Assembly: GCA_035515055.1 (NCBI GenBank)
Contig: DATJBV010000050.1
Span: forward strand, 1 to 64,000
Direction: 5' to 3'
Length of the DNA stretch: 64,000 bases
Origin: Pollutimonas sp035515055
Lineage (GTDB): Bacteria > Pseudomonadota > Gammaproteobacteria > Burkholderiales > Burkholderiaceae_B
Under the pieces are notes generated by a model that made no database searches, was not told where the DNA came from, and worked only from the letters and a program-made list of their open reading frames with translations. Shown here one piece after another: positions 17,218 to 26,328 of this stretch. The position numbers and the translations under genes are program-made. Position 1 is the stretch's first letter. Each line of letters starts with the position of its first letter.

Positions 17218-18447
17218 ATGAGATATGTTGCTACGCTGATCCATCGTTGGGCGGGGTTGTCCATTGCGTTGTTCCTCATCGTCTCGGGCCTGACGGGCGC
17301 GGTGGTGTCGTGGGATCACGAACTGGATGAATGGCTGAATAGCGACCTGCACGAGGTGCGGAGTCGCGGTCCCTACCGAGCGCCCGTGGAGCTGGCCGCG
17401 GCGATTGAGGCGGACGACCCGCGCGGACAAGTCGTTTACGTGCCCTTGCATTTCGAACCGGGGCACAGCGCGGTATTTCTTGTTCAGCCTCGCATCAATT
17501 CAGCCACCGGAAGTCCGTATCCGCTGGACTACACCCAGGTCTTCATCGACCCCGTTACTGCACAAATTGTTGGTCGGCGCGACGCGAGCGAGGTTTCGCT
17601 TTCCCGCCGAGCCCTCATGCCGTTCTTGCGCGACGTTCACGAAAGTCTGCATATTCCGGCCTTTTGGGGTTCCGACCGCTGGGGTTACCAGTTCATGGGC
17701 ATTGTTGCCCTGGTCTGGTTACTGGATAGCTTTGTTGCCTTCTATTTGACTTTCCCGCTCCGCCGCAATCGCCCCTCCGAAGGCGCGCGTTGGTGGACGC
17801 GCTGGATGCCGTCATGGCGCATACGTCGGTCTGGCGCGGGCTATAAGCTGAATTTCGACCTGCACCGAGCGGGAGGGCTTTGGGTCTGGGGCGTTATCCT
17901 GGTTATCGCCTTCACGTCGTTCTCGCTGAATCTTTATCGCGAAGTGTTTTTCCCGGCGATGTCGCTGGTATCGAGCGTGACGCCAGGTCCATTCGAGACC
18001 CGGCCGGTATCGCCCCTTAACAAGCCCGTCGAACCCGCAATAGACTTGGCGAACGCTATTGCTCTTGCGCAAGAACGGGCACAAGAGCAGGCATGGGAGC
18101 GCCCACTTGGCGGGGTTTTCTATGCGCGCAACATGGGTTTCTATAGCGTGGCTTTTTTCCACCCGGGCGCCGATCATGGCAGCGGCGGCATGGAAATCGC
18201 CAACATGTATTTCGATGGTGCCGACGGGCGCTACTTGGGCGATTACCTGCCCTGGCGGGGAACGGCTGCGGACGTCTTCGTGCAGTTGCAGTTCCCGCTG
18301 CATTCCGGGCGCATTTTTGGCTTTACCGGCCGTGTCTTGATGTCGTTGATGGGCCTGATGGTGGCAATGCTGTCAGTGACGGGCATTGTTATTTGGGTTC
18401 GGAAACGCCGCTCCCGCTTGCATGCCGCCAGTCGTAATCTACGGTGA
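17218..18447 (+). CDS. PepSY-domain membrane protein (iron-uptake associated)
   Basis: The protein has 409 residues and four membrane segments in the PepSY_TM arrangement: LIHRWAGLSIALFLIVSGL at about 7-30, two in the middle (GIVALVWLLDSFVAFYL; GGLWVWGVILVIAFTSFSL) and one near the end. Conserved histidines are seen in LIHRW, DVHESLH, DLHRAGG and PLHSGRIFG. Proteins of this type beside siderophore receptors (for example FpvG in Pseudomonas) act as inner-membrane reductases that release iron from the siderophore. That role is inferred from context. The last 59 bases overlap xthA on the other strand. Confidence 0.85.
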   Translation: MRYVATLIHRWAGLSIALFLIVSGLTGAVVSWDHELDEWLNSDLHEVRSRGPYRAPVELAAAIEADDPRGQVVYVPLHFEPGHSAVFLVQPRINSATGSPYPLDYTQVFIDPVTAQIVGRRDASEVSLSRRALMPFLRDVHESLHIPAFWGSDRWGYQFMGIVALVWLLDSFVAFYLTFPLRRNRPSEGARWWTRWMPSWRIRRSGAGYKLNFDLHRAGGLWVWGVILVIAFTSFSLNLYREVFFPAMSLVSSVTPGPFETRPVSPLNKPVEPAIDLANAIALAQERAQEQAWERPLGGVFYARNMGFYSVAFFHPGADHGSGGMEIANMYFDGADGRYLGDYLPWRGTAADVFVQLQFPLHSGRIFGFTGRVLMSLMGLMVAMLSVTGIVIWVRKRRSRLHAASRNLR

Positions 18448-19201
18448 GCGGCGCATGGTCGCTGAAGCGCTGGTCTTTATAGATTGATGCTTCTTGGGCG
18501 GCACGGGCAATTTCCGGTGTTGCGATCTGGTAGTCGATACGCCAGCCCACATTCTTCGCCCAGGCCTGGCCGCGGTTGCTCCACCACGTATAGGCTTCGC
18601 CGCCCGCGTCTGGATAGAGATGGCGGTAAACATCCATCCAGCCCAGTTCATCGAATACTTTAGTCAGCCATGCCCGTTCCTCGGGCAGGAAACCGCTGTT
18701 CTTCTGGTTGCTCTTCCAGTTCTTCAAGTCGATTTCCTTGTGCGCAATATTCCAGTCGCCGCACAATATGACTTGCCGTCCGCATTGCGCCAGTTCCGCC
18801 AAGTGCTTGAAGAAATGATCCAGGAAGACGTATTTCACGCCTTGCCTGATCTCGCCGCTGGAACCTGAAGGCAGGTAAAGGGAAATAATGGACAGCTTGT
18901 CGTAGACAAGCTCCAGGTAGCGTCCCTCGGCATCGACTTCCGGCACTCCGAGGCCTTCGATGACTTGCAATGGCTGCTGCCTGGCGTAAATGCCGACCCC
19001 GCTATATCCCTTCTTTTCGGCGTAATGGAAGTACCCGTAGTAGCCCGATGGGTTCAGCATGCCGGCCGTCATGTTGTCGGCTTGCGCCTTGAGCTCCTGC
19101 ATGCAGACGAAGTCGGCGTCCTGAACGGCGAGCCAGTCGAGGAAACCTTTATTGACGGCGGAGCGGATGCCGTTGAGATTGGCTGATATGACGCGAAGCA
19201 T
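18389..19201 (-). CDS. xthA: Exodeoxyribonuclease III
   Basis: ATG 19201 gives a 270-residue EEP-fold nuclease that acts at abasic sites and as a 3'-5' exonuclease in base excision repair. Family signatures are MLRVISANLNGIRSA (Asn), FVCMQELKAQ (metal-binding Glu), YSGVGIYAR, CGDWNIAHKEIDLKNWKSN, WWSNRGQAWAKNVGWRIDYQ and SDHAPLTVDYDW (catalytic Asp-His). The family core ends at VDYDW, and a further 13-residue tail lies antisense to the end of the PepSY gene. It begins 11 bp after the dioxygenase gene, so the two may be co-transcribed. Confidence 0.93.
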   Translation of the reverse strand: MLRVISANLNGIRSAVNKGFLDWLAVQDADFVCMQELKAQADNMTAGMLNPSGYYGYFHYAEKKGYSGVGIYARQQPLQVIEGLGVPEVDAEGRYLELVYDKLSIISLYLPSGSSGEIRQGVKYVFLDHFFKHLAELAQCGRQVILCGDWNIAHKEIDLKNWKSNQKNSGFLPEERAWLTKVFDELGWMDVYRHLYPDAGGEAYTWWSNRGQAWAKNVGWRIDYQIATPEIARAAQEASIYKDQRFSDHAPLTVDYDWRHASGSGVSEPK

Positions 19202-19212
19202 AGTTTCGAAGC

Positions 19213-20025
19213 TCAAGCAGAGGGAAGGGCGCCGAAGCGAAAACTGGATGCCGTGATGCCCGCAAAGGCCTGGGATTCATGATACACGCACGCAGCGGCT
19301 TCGCCTTCCGCGGCGCCGGCGGCCACCATGAGCGGGATAAGGTGATCTTCGCGTGGGTGCGCGAGCCTTGCGGATGGCGCGCTAGCCCATTGCCTCAACT
19401 GCTGTCCGCGTTCGGAAGCCGGCGTATCGATCAGTGCTTGCTGCAGCCATGCGTCGAATTCCGCCGATGCGGCTGCGCCGCCGCCGTAGATCTGGCGCAA
19501 ATTATGGTAGCTGAGACCGCTGCCCACGATCAACACGCCCTCGTCGCGCAGCGGAGCCAATGCTCGGCCGAGCGCCAAGTGCAGCTCGGGATCGTAGCTC
19601 TGGTCGATGGAGAGTTGAACCATGGGTATATCGGCGTCCGGATACATGACGTGGGCTGGCACAAACGCACCGTGATCGAAGCCGCGCTGGGGATCGGTCG
19701 TAACGGGCAGGCCAGCGCCCTTGAGCAACTGCTGGACTCGCGCCGCTAGCGTTGGCGAACCTGGCGCCGGGTAGGTTACTTCGTAGGTTTGTGCAGGAAA
19801 GCCGTAGTAGTCGTACAGCATGGAAGGCTGCTCGGCGGTCATGACCTGGAAAGGTCCTTGCGTTACCCAGTGGGCGGATACCATTAGAATTGCCTGGGGT
19901 TTGGCGCGCAATTGTCGCGGGATATCGGCGAGCGAGTCGGCGAGCACCGCATTGCTGGCCTCTGCTTCAGGCATGTAGGGCCATGGGCCGCCGCCGTGGG
20001 AAACAAAATAAACCGGAAATTTCAT
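19213..20025 (-). CDS. DODA-type extradiol aromatic-ring dioxygenase (YgiD-like)
   Basis: ATG 20025 gives 270 residues of the class III extradiol dioxygenase fold. Metal-binding and catalytic histidines are visible in FVSHGGGPW, VSAHWVTQG, GFDHGAFVPAHVMYPDADIP and a final REDHLIPLMVAAGAA. The length and motifs fit bacterial 4,5-DOPA dioxygenase (YgiD), a Zn/Fe enzyme of uncertain natural substrate in bacteria. The in-frame extension up to 20172 lacks family similarity. It is divergent from pyrE. Confidence 0.87.
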   Translation of the reverse strand: MKFPVYFVSHGGGPWPYMPEAEASNAVLADSLADIPRQLRAKPQAILMVSAHWVTQGPFQVMTAEQPSMLYDYYGFPAQTYEVTYPAPGSPTLAARVQQLLKGAGLPVTTDPQRGFDHGAFVPAHVMYPDADIPMVQLSIDQSYDPELHLALGRALAPLRDEGVLIVGSGLSYHNLRQIYGGGAAASAEFDAWLQQALIDTPASERGQQLRQWASAPSARLAHPREDHLIPLMVAAGAAEGEAAACVYHESQAFAGITASSFRFGALPSA

Positions 20026-20121
20026 GATCGTGCTCACAGGTTGAATAAGGAAAGTGTAATGGAACCGCCGCGTTGTCGTTATGGCGGATAATGGCGTTTT
20101 CCAATTTTGAATGTGTGTCTC

Positions 20122-20793
20122 ATGGCTGCATCCTCTTATCGAACAGACTTCGTGCGTTTTTCCCTGGATCAAGGGGTGCTGCGCTTCGGCGAATTCAAGG
20201 TCAAATCTGGCAGGCTAAGCCCGTACTTCTTCAATGCGGGCTTGTTCAACACAGGCTCGTCGGTCGGGCGCCTTGGACAATTCTACGCGCAGGCGCTCGT
20301 CGATTCGGGGGTGTCCTTCGACATGCTGTTCGGGCCCGCCTACAAAGGAATACCGCTATCCACGGCGACGGCCATCGCGCTGGCAGGGCATCCCGGCCTT
20401 GGCGGACGCGACGTGCCTTTTGCCTTTAACCGCAAGGAAGTCAAAGCCCATGGCGAGGGCGGCATGCTTGTGGGAGCGCCGCTGCAAGGCAAAGTCGTCA
20501 TTATCGACGACGTGATTACCGCTGGGACGTCGGTGCGCGAATCGGTCGAGATCATACGCCAGGCCGGCGCCGAGCCAGCGGCGGTGCTGATTGCACTGGA
20601 TCGCATGGAGCGTGCCGGCGCCGACGACGCGCTGTCTGCGCATTCCGCCGTGCAAGATGTGGCCCGCAACTATGGGATCCCGGTCGTCAGCATCGCATCG
20701 CTGGGCGACATTATGGCCTTGCTCGAAAACGACCCACAGCTTGCCGAGCACCGGCAAGCTGTGGCGGCATACCGCGGCCGTTACGGGGTTTAG
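20122..20793 (+). CDS. pyrE: Orotate phosphoribosyltransferase
   Basis: ATG 20122 gives 223 residues. PyrE joins orotate and PRPP to make OMP, the fifth step of pyrimidine synthesis. GEFKVKSGRLSPYFFNAGLF, the GPAYKGIPLS segment, FAFNRKEVKAHGEGG and the PRPP loop VVIIDDVITAGTS (about 130-142) are all present. No clear Shine-Dalgarno precedes the start. The stop overlaps convergent gatB by 4 nt. Confidence 0.95.
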   Translation: MAASSYRTDFVRFSLDQGVLRFGEFKVKSGRLSPYFFNAGLFNTGSSVGRLGQFYAQALVDSGVSFDMLFGPAYKGIPLSTATAIALAGHPGLGGRDVPFAFNRKEVKAHGEGGMLVGAPLQGKVVIIDDVITAGTSVRESVEIIRQAGAEPAAVLIALDRMERAGADDALSAHSAVQDVARNYGIPVVSIASLGDIMALLENDPQLAEHRQAVAAYRGRYGV

Positions 20794-22244
20794 CCCAGCT
20801 TCTCTTTAAGCAAGTCATTGACTTGCTGCGGATTGGCCTTGCCTTTGGCGGCCTTCATTATCTGGCCCACCAAGGAATTGAAGGCCTTTTGCTTGCCAGC
20901 GCGGTATTCATCGACGATGCCCGGATTAGCGGCAAGGACGTCGTCGATCATGGCGCCGATGGCGCCTGTATCGTTGATTTGCTTGAGCCCGCGTGCCGCA
21001 ATGATGGCGTCGGGATCGCCGCCGTTTTCGCCCGCCCACATAGCGGTGAAGACGTCCCGGGCAATCTTGTTCGATATGGTGCCATCGATGATGCGGGTCA
21101 CCAGCGCGGCCAGCCTGGCCGGCGTAACCCCGCTGTCCTGGACTGCTGTCTCGTCGCGATTCAGGGCTGCCGACAGCTCCCCGAGAACCCAGTTGGCAGC
21201 GAGCTTTGCCTGTCCGGGCGGCAATGCCGCGACGGTTTCCTCGAAGTAGACCGATGTGGCGCGATCCACTGTCAGTTGGGCGGCATCGTAGCCGCTCAGG
21301 CCGAGATCCCGTTCGAAACGGTCCCGCTTTTGCGCGGGAAGCTCGGGCATTGCCGCTTGTACCTGAGCGATCCAGTCCTGGCCGATGACCAGCGGAGGCA
21401 AGTCGGGATCGGGGAAATAGCGATAGTCGTGCGCATCTTCTTTACTGCGCATGCTGCGGGTTTCGTCCAGGTCGGAATCGTAGAGCCGCGTTTCCTGTAC
21501 GACCTTGCCGCCATCTTCGATGAGTTCGATCTGCCGGCGCACTTCGTATTGGATGGCACGTTCCAGAAAGCGAAAGGAATTGACGTTCTTGACTTCGCTG
21601 CGCGTGCCAAGTTCGGTTTGCCCCTTCGGGCGTACAGATACGTTGGCGTCGATGCGGAAGGAGCCTTCCTGCATGTTGCCGTCGCAGATTCCAAGCCAGA
21701 CGACCAGCCCGTGCAGCGTACGCGCGTATGCGACCGCTTCGGCGGCCGAACGCATTTCGGGCTCCGTCACGATTTCCAGCAGCGGCGTTCCCGCGCGATT
21801 CAGGTCGATGCCTGTGGACGATTCGCCATGCGGACCGGTGAAGGACTCGTGCAGCGACTTGCCCGCGTCTTCTTCAAGATGGGCACGGGTAAGGTTGACG
21901 GTTTTTTCCACATCGCCGACGAAGAACCGGATGCTGCCGCCCTGGACCACAGGGATCTCGAACTGGCTGATCTGGTAGTTCTTGGGCAAGTCGGGATAGA
22001 AGTAATTCTTGCGCGCGAAAATGGAACGCGGGGCAATATGGGCGCCGACAGCCAGGCCGAACTGAATGGCGCGTTCCACCGCGCCACGGTTCATGACCGG
22101 GAGACTGCCAGGAAGCGCCATGTCGACTTCATTTGCCTGCGTGTTGGGTTCAGCGCCATAACGCGTGCTGCTGTTCGAAAAGATTTTGGATTCTGTGGAA
22201 AGCTGAGTGTGCGTTTCCAGCCCGATGACGATTTCCCATTCCAT
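20790..22244 (-). CDS. gatB: Asp-tRNA(Asn)/Glu-tRNA(Gln) amidotransferase subunit B
   Basis: The protein has 484 residues, full length for GatB, the tRNA-binding kinase subunit that phosphorylates the misacylated tRNA before amidation. It has the signature IGLETHTQL at 6-14, LPGSLPVMN, KNYFYPDLPKNYQISQ, IDLNRAGTPLLEIVTEPE and the C-terminal YqeY-like helical domain ending in NPQQVNDLLKEKLG. It is the third gene of gatC-gatA-gatB; its start overlaps the gatA stop by one base (TAATG). Its presence implies that Gln-tRNA(Gln) and/or Asn-tRNA(Asn) is made indirectly. Confidence 0.96.
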   Translation of the reverse strand: MEWEIVIGLETHTQLSTESKIFSNSSTRYGAEPNTQANEVDMALPGSLPVMNRGAVERAIQFGLAVGAHIAPRSIFARKNYFYPDLPKNYQISQFEIPVVQGGSIRFFVGDVEKTVNLTRAHLEEDAGKSLHESFTGPHGESSTGIDLNRAGTPLLEIVTEPEMRSAAEAVAYARTLHGLVVWLGICDGNMQEGSFRIDANVSVRPKGQTELGTRSEVKNVNSFRFLERAIQYEVRRQIELIEDGGKVVQETRLYDSDLDETRSMRSKEDAHDYRYFPDPDLPPLVIGQDWIAQVQAAMPELPAQKRDRFERDLGLSGYDAAQLTVDRATSVYFEETVAALPPGQAKLAANWVLGELSAALNRDETAVQDSGVTPARLAALVTRIIDGTISNKIARDVFTAMWAGENGGDPDAIIAARGLKQINDTGAIGAMIDDVLAANPGIVDEYRAGKQKAFNSLVGQIMKAAKGKANPQQVNDLLKEKLG

Positions 22245-23776
22245 TATTGCTGTCCCGGTTTACGTTGGTGCCAATCGGTTACCTGCTGGTAGCGGTCGGC
22301 GACGGCAAGCAGGCGGCCTTCATTGAAGTAATTGCCTATGATTTGCAGGCCGATCGGCAGTGGCCGTTCGGGGCTGCCGAAGCCGCATGGTATGGACATG
22401 GCGGGCAGGCCGGCGAGGCTTACGCCAAGCGTGTAGACGTCGGACAGCCAGTCGGCTGTGGGGTTCTCGCGGTTGTCGCCAATGTGCTTGGCAACGGACG
22501 GAGTGACCGGACCCATGATGACATCGCAATGGTCACTGAAGGCTTGCTGGAAATCGTTGACGATCATGCGGCGTACGCGCTGTGCCTGCAAATAATAGGC
22601 GTCGTAGTAGCCGTGGGACAAGACGTAAGTCCCGACCATGATGCGGCGCAGGACTTCAGGGCCAAAGCCCTCGGCGCGTGAGCGGCTGGTCATTTCGGCC
22701 AGGTCGCCATAGTCGGCCGCCCGGTGGCCGTAGCGTACACCGTCGTAGCGCGACAGGTTGCTGGAGGCCTCGGCCGGGGCGATTACATAGTAGGCCGGGA
22801 TCGAAAGGCGGGTGCGGGGCAACGAGATACTGACGCGTTCGGCGCCCAGCGATTCGAACATTTGCAAGGCGTGTTCAACGGCCAGCGCCACGTCGGTGGC
22901 CAGATCGGCATTAAAAAATTCCGTTGGAACGCCAATGCGCAAGCCTTTTAGGGGAAGGCTGCCGGCGCCATGCTGTTGCTGTATAGCGGCGGTAAAATCG
23001 GCGCGGACCCGGCCTGGCGCATTCTTCATCCCGTCGCACAGTTCGAGGCTCGTGGAATCGCGCGGATCGAATCCGCTGATGGTATCGAGCAGTTCGACGA
23101 GATCGCGGGCGTGGCGCGCTATGGGACCGGCCTGGTCGAGGCTGGAACCATAGGCGATCATGCCAAAACGCGACACGGTGCCATAGGTGGGCTTGATGCC
23201 GCTGACGCCGCAAAGGGCCGCAGGTTGGCGGACCGACCCGCCTGTATCTGTACCCGTGGCGCCGACCACAAGTCCGGCAGCCACGGCGGCGGCCGAGCCG
23301 CCTGACGACCCGCCAGGAACCGCGGTGGCGTCCCAAGGGTTCTTGACGGGGCCGTACGCGGAGTTCTCGTTGCCTGAACCCATGGCGAACTCGTCGCAAT
23401 TGAGCTTGCCCAAGGAGACGGCGCCCGCGTCTTGCAGACGGCTGACGACCGTGGCGTCGAACGGGCTGAGGTAGCCGGTTAATATTTTGCTGGCGGCCGT
23501 CGTGCGCCAGCCCTGTGTGACGAACACGTCTTTATGAGCGATGGGTATGCCCGCCAGGGATCCCGCGTGGCCCGAGGAAATTTGCGCGTCCGCGGCGTCC
23601 GCCTGCGATAAGGTCAAGTCCCGGTCCACGTGTAGAAACGCGTTAAGGTCGCTGCGCTCCTGGACGGCGTCAAGGGCGCTGGCGGCAAGTTCGCGTGCGC
23701 TGACTTTGCGAGCAAGCAAGGCACTGCGCAGGTCGGCAATGCTATCGAATTCGGTATGCAAGGGAAGAGTTGACAT
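22244..23776 (-). CDS. gatA: Asp-tRNA(Asn)/Glu-tRNA(Gln) amidotransferase subunit A
   Basis: This 510-residue amidase-signature protein releases ammonia from glutamine for the tRNA amidation carried out with GatB and GatC. The Ser-cisSer-Lys triad is visible: Lys in IPIAHKDVF, cis-Ser in GSSGGSAAAVAAG and the nucleophile Ser in GTDTGGSVRQPA. The C-terminal part (AGLPAMSIPCGF, LPIGLQIIGNYF) is typical. It lies 3 bp after gatC. Confidence 0.96.
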   Translation of the reverse strand: MSTLPLHTEFDSIADLRSALLARKVSARELAASALDAVQERSDLNAFLHVDRDLTLSQADAADAQISSGHAGSLAGIPIAHKDVFVTQGWRTTAASKILTGYLSPFDATVVSRLQDAGAVSLGKLNCDEFAMGSGNENSAYGPVKNPWDATAVPGGSSGGSAAAVAAGLVVGATGTDTGGSVRQPAALCGVSGIKPTYGTVSRFGMIAYGSSLDQAGPIARHARDLVELLDTISGFDPRDSTSLELCDGMKNAPGRVRADFTAAIQQQHGAGSLPLKGLRIGVPTEFFNADLATDVALAVEHALQMFESLGAERVSISLPRTRLSIPAYYVIAPAEASSNLSRYDGVRYGHRAADYGDLAEMTSRSRAEGFGPEVLRRIMVGTYVLSHGYYDAYYLQAQRVRRMIVNDFQQAFSDHCDVIMGPVTPSVAKHIGDNRENPTADWLSDVYTLGVSLAGLPAMSIPCGFGSPERPLPIGLQIIGNYFNEGRLLAVADRYQQVTDWHQRKPGQQ

Positions 23777-23779
23777 GGC

Positions 23780-24088
23780 TTAGTCTATAACAGTCGGCAC
23801 GAGGAACAGGCCTTCGGCCTGGCCGGGCGAATTGGCCATTAGTGCCTGGCGTTGCGCTAGTGTATTGGTATCGGCCGCCACATCTTCGCGCAGACGCAAC
23901 TGGATGTCCTGATGGGCGGACAGCGGGTGGGCCATGGGTTCGATTCCACGGGTGTCCACGGCCTGCAGCGCTTCGATCAGTCCCAGCATGCCATCGAGCT
24001 CGGTTTTGGCGCGAGAAATCTGGTCGGCGGAAAGTTCAATACGTGCAAGCCGCGCAATGCGGACAACATCTTGTTCGGTGATGGACAT
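23780..24088 (-). CDS. gatC: Asp-tRNA(Asn)/Glu-tRNA(Gln) amidotransferase subunit C
   Basis: The small 102-residue GatC subunit wraps around GatA and stabilises the complex. It has the expected VVRIARLARIELSADQ N-terminal helix and the GIEPMAHPL and LREDVA motifs. It is the first gene of the gatCAB operon, divergent from mreB across 235 bp that hold both promoters; the AT-rich stretch at 24180-24235 is the likely mreB promoter area, though no single -35/-10 pair stands out. Confidence 0.95.
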   Translation of the reverse strand: MSITEQDVVRIARLARIELSADQISRAKTELDGMLGLIEALQAVDTRGIEPMAHPLSAHQDIQLRLREDVAADTNTLAQRQALMANSPGQAEGLFLVPTVID

Positions 24089-24323
24089 TGGCGTCTTAAT
24101 CAGTGGAGGGGCAGAAGGGCGGTCCGCGTATCAGTTTGCAACCCACACGGAGAGGGAGAGGTTACAGAACATAATAGGCGGTTATTCGACCTTATTGAGT
24201 TTCAATTATAAGTTATCATTGTTGGTTTAATTCCCTGGTCGGTTTCCGGCGCCCGTGTCGACGGTCGATTGCCGGTCGCAAACAACTCGGGTCATTTTTT
24301 AATTTTGATCTTACTGAGCGCCC

Positions 24324-25367
24324 ATGTTCGGATTTCTCCGCAGTTACTTCTCCACCGATATGGCAATCGATCTCGGTACAGCCAATACGCTTATCTATGT
24401 TCGGGGCAAAGGGGTTGTGCTTGATGAACCGTCGGTCGTCGCCATTCGCCACGACGGCGGACCCAACGGCAAGAAAACGATTCAGGCGGTAGGCCGCGAG
24501 GCCAAGCAAATGCTGGGTCGAGTGCCGGGGAATATCGAAGCCATCCGCCCCATGAAGGACGGCGTGATCGCCGACTTCACCGTCACCGAACAAATGCTCA
24601 AGCAGTTCATCCGGATGGTGCACCCCGGCAGCATGTTCGCCCCTAGTCCCAGAATCATTGTTTGCGTTCCTTGCGGCTCAACGCAGGTCGAGCGCCGTGC
24701 GATTCGGGAATCCGCCCTCGGCGCGGGCGCCAGCCAAGTGTATCTAATCGAAGAACCCATGGCGGCGGCGATAGGCGCGGGACTCAATGTGTCGGACGCC
24801 AGCGGTTCCATGGTTGTCGATATTGGCGGCGGCACCACCGAAGTGGCCATCATTTCGCTGGGCGGGATGGTTTACAAAGGGTCGGCCCGCGTGGGCGGCG
24901 ACAAATTCGACGAATCCATCATCAATTACATCCGCCGCAATTACGGCATGCTTATTGGCGAACCCACCGCCGAACTTATCAAGAAGCAGATCGGTTCCGC
25001 GTTTCCCGGGTCTGAAGTCCGCGAAATTGAAGTCAAGGGCCGCAACCTTTCGGAAGGCGTGCCACGCAGCTTTACTGTATCGTCCAATGAAATCCTTGAA
25101 TCCCTGACCGATCCGCTCAACCAAATCGTATCGGCGGTCAAGACGGCACTGGAACAGACGCCGCCCGAGCTCGGCGCCGACATCACCGACAAGGGCATTG
25201 CCCTTACCGGTGGGGGCGCGCTGCTGCGCGATCTGGACCGGCTACTGCAAGAAGAAACCGGCTTGCCTGTGGTTGTTGCAGACGATCCGCTCACATGTGT
25301 GGTGCGTGGGTGCGGCGAGGCCCTCGAACATCTTGAACGCCTGGGCACGGTATTCATCTACGATTAA
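24324..25367 (+). CDS. mreB: Rod-shape-determining protein MreB (actin homologue)
   Basis: The protein has 347 residues. It forms membrane-bound filaments that organise lateral peptidoglycan synthesis. Actin-fold nucleotide motifs are intact: MAIDLGTANTLIYVRGKG (phosphate 1), MVVDIGGGTTEVAIISLGG (phosphate 2) and IALTGGGALLRDLD (adenosine). It begins with the membrane-binding helix MFGFLRSYFS. It leads mreB-mreC-mreD-mrdA-rodA. A stem-loop after the stop may limit downstream transcription, consistent with MreB being needed in excess. Confidence 0.97.
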   Translation: MFGFLRSYFSTDMAIDLGTANTLIYVRGKGVVLDEPSVVAIRHDGGPNGKKTIQAVGREAKQMLGRVPGNIEAIRPMKDGVIADFTVTEQMLKQFIRMVHPGSMFAPSPRIIVCVPCGSTQVERRAIRESALGAGASQVYLIEEPMAAAIGAGLNVSDASGSMVVDIGGGTTEVAIISLGGMVYKGSARVGGDKFDESIINYIRRNYGMLIGEPTAELIKKQIGSAFPGSEVREIEVKGRNLSEGVPRSFTVSSNEILESLTDPLNQIVSAVKTALEQTPPELGADITDKGIALTGGGALLRDLDRLLQEETGLPVVVADDPLTCVVRGCGEALEHLERLGTVFIYD

Positions 25368-25383
25368 CTTCGGTACAGTAAAA

Positions 25384-25414
25384 AGGCCGGGTGCCTATGG
25401 GTATGCGCCGGCCT
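25384..25414 (+). other. Intergenic stem-loop between mreB and mreC
   Basis: AGGCCGG (25384-25390) pairs with CCGGCCT (25408-25414) around a 17-base loop. No T-tract follows, so this is more likely an RNA-stabilising or partly attenuating structure than a full terminator. Confidence 0.5.
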
Positions 25415-25440
25415 GACCATGGCGCAGGCACGACTATCCA

Positions 25441-26328
25441 ATGCAAGAAAATAGCACGATCAGGCTATTCAAGCGCGGCCCAACCGCCGAGTTCCGGCTG
25501 TTCGTCTTTGTTGTTATTGCCCTTAGCCTGTTGATTGTCGATGCGCGATGGCGCGTCCTCGATCCCGCACGGCAGGCGGTCTCTGTGGTGTTATATCCCT
25601 TCCAACGGCTAATGCTGGCGCCACGCGACGCGCTGGAACACGTTAAAAGCTGGGCCGACGCCGCCACTGTGGCTCGCAACGAAAAAGAGGCCTTGCAGCG
25701 GCAACGCATCGAACTCGCGCAAATTTCCACGCACGCGGCACAACTCGCTACAGAGAACGCCCAGTTGCGTCGCCTGCTCAATGTTGCCGAGGCCGTCGTG
25801 CAGCCCTCCGTGGCGGTTGAGGTGTTCTATGAGCCTTCCAACGCCTTCGCCCACCATCTGGTTTTCAACAAAGGCACGGGCAGCGGTATTCAGCCGGGGA
25901 TGCCCGTGATCGACGAGGGCGGTGTTGTAGGACAAATAGTGCGGGTTACGCCTTTTACTTCCGAAGCGGCATTGGTTACCGACGACAAATTGTCGATACC
26001 GGTGCAGGCCCTGCGCAATGGCCTTCGCCTGATCGCGTTCGGCGGCAATGTGTCTGGCAAGGTCGAAGTCCGCTATCTGCCCGCCAACGTCGATCTCGAG
26101 CCGGGCGATACGCTGGTGACCAGCGGTGTCGGCGGCCTGTTCCCGGCCGGCTTGCCCGTTGCCAAGGTCGACCACGTCGAGCACGATTCCGCTTCCGGTT
26201 TTGCGCTGGCGGTGGCGACTCCCTTATCCCACCCGGAACGGCACCGGCATTTTCTGGTGTTGCGTGTGGATGTTTCAACGATGGATTTCAACCAGGAGCT
26301 GACGCCGAATGGTTCGCAAGCCGAATGA
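25441..26328 (+). CDS. mreC: Rod-shape-determining protein MreC
   Basis: The protein has 295 residues. A short cytoplasmic N-terminus and one membrane segment (about 18-37) are followed by a coiled-coil region (about 65-115) and two beta-barrel periplasmic subdomains (FNKGTGSGIQPGMPVIDEGGVVGQIV; GDTLVTSGVGGLFPAGLPVA). MreC bridges MreB/RodZ to PBP2 in the elongasome. The stop lies 20 nt inside mreD. Confidence 0.95.
   Translation: MQENSTIRLFKRGPTAEFRLFVFVVIALSLLIVDARWRVLDPARQAVSVVLYPFQRLMLAPRDALEHVKSWADAATVARNEKEALQRQRIELAQISTHAAQLATENAQLRRLLNVAEAVVQPSVAVEVFYEPSNAFAHHLVFNKGTGSGIQPGMPVIDEGGVVGQIVRVTPFTSEAALVTDDKLSIPVQALRNGLRLIAFGGNVSGKVEVRYLPANVDLEPGDTLVTSGVGGLFPAGLPVAKVDHVEHDSASGFALAVATPLSHPERHRHFLVLRVDVSTMDFNQELTPNGSQAE

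Noticed and set aside
20823..22292. 489-codon open frame on the plus strand opposite gatB
   Set aside because: It is the mirror frame of gatB, caused by GC-rich codon use; it has no family motif and spans the gatB/gatA junction. gatB is unmistakable.
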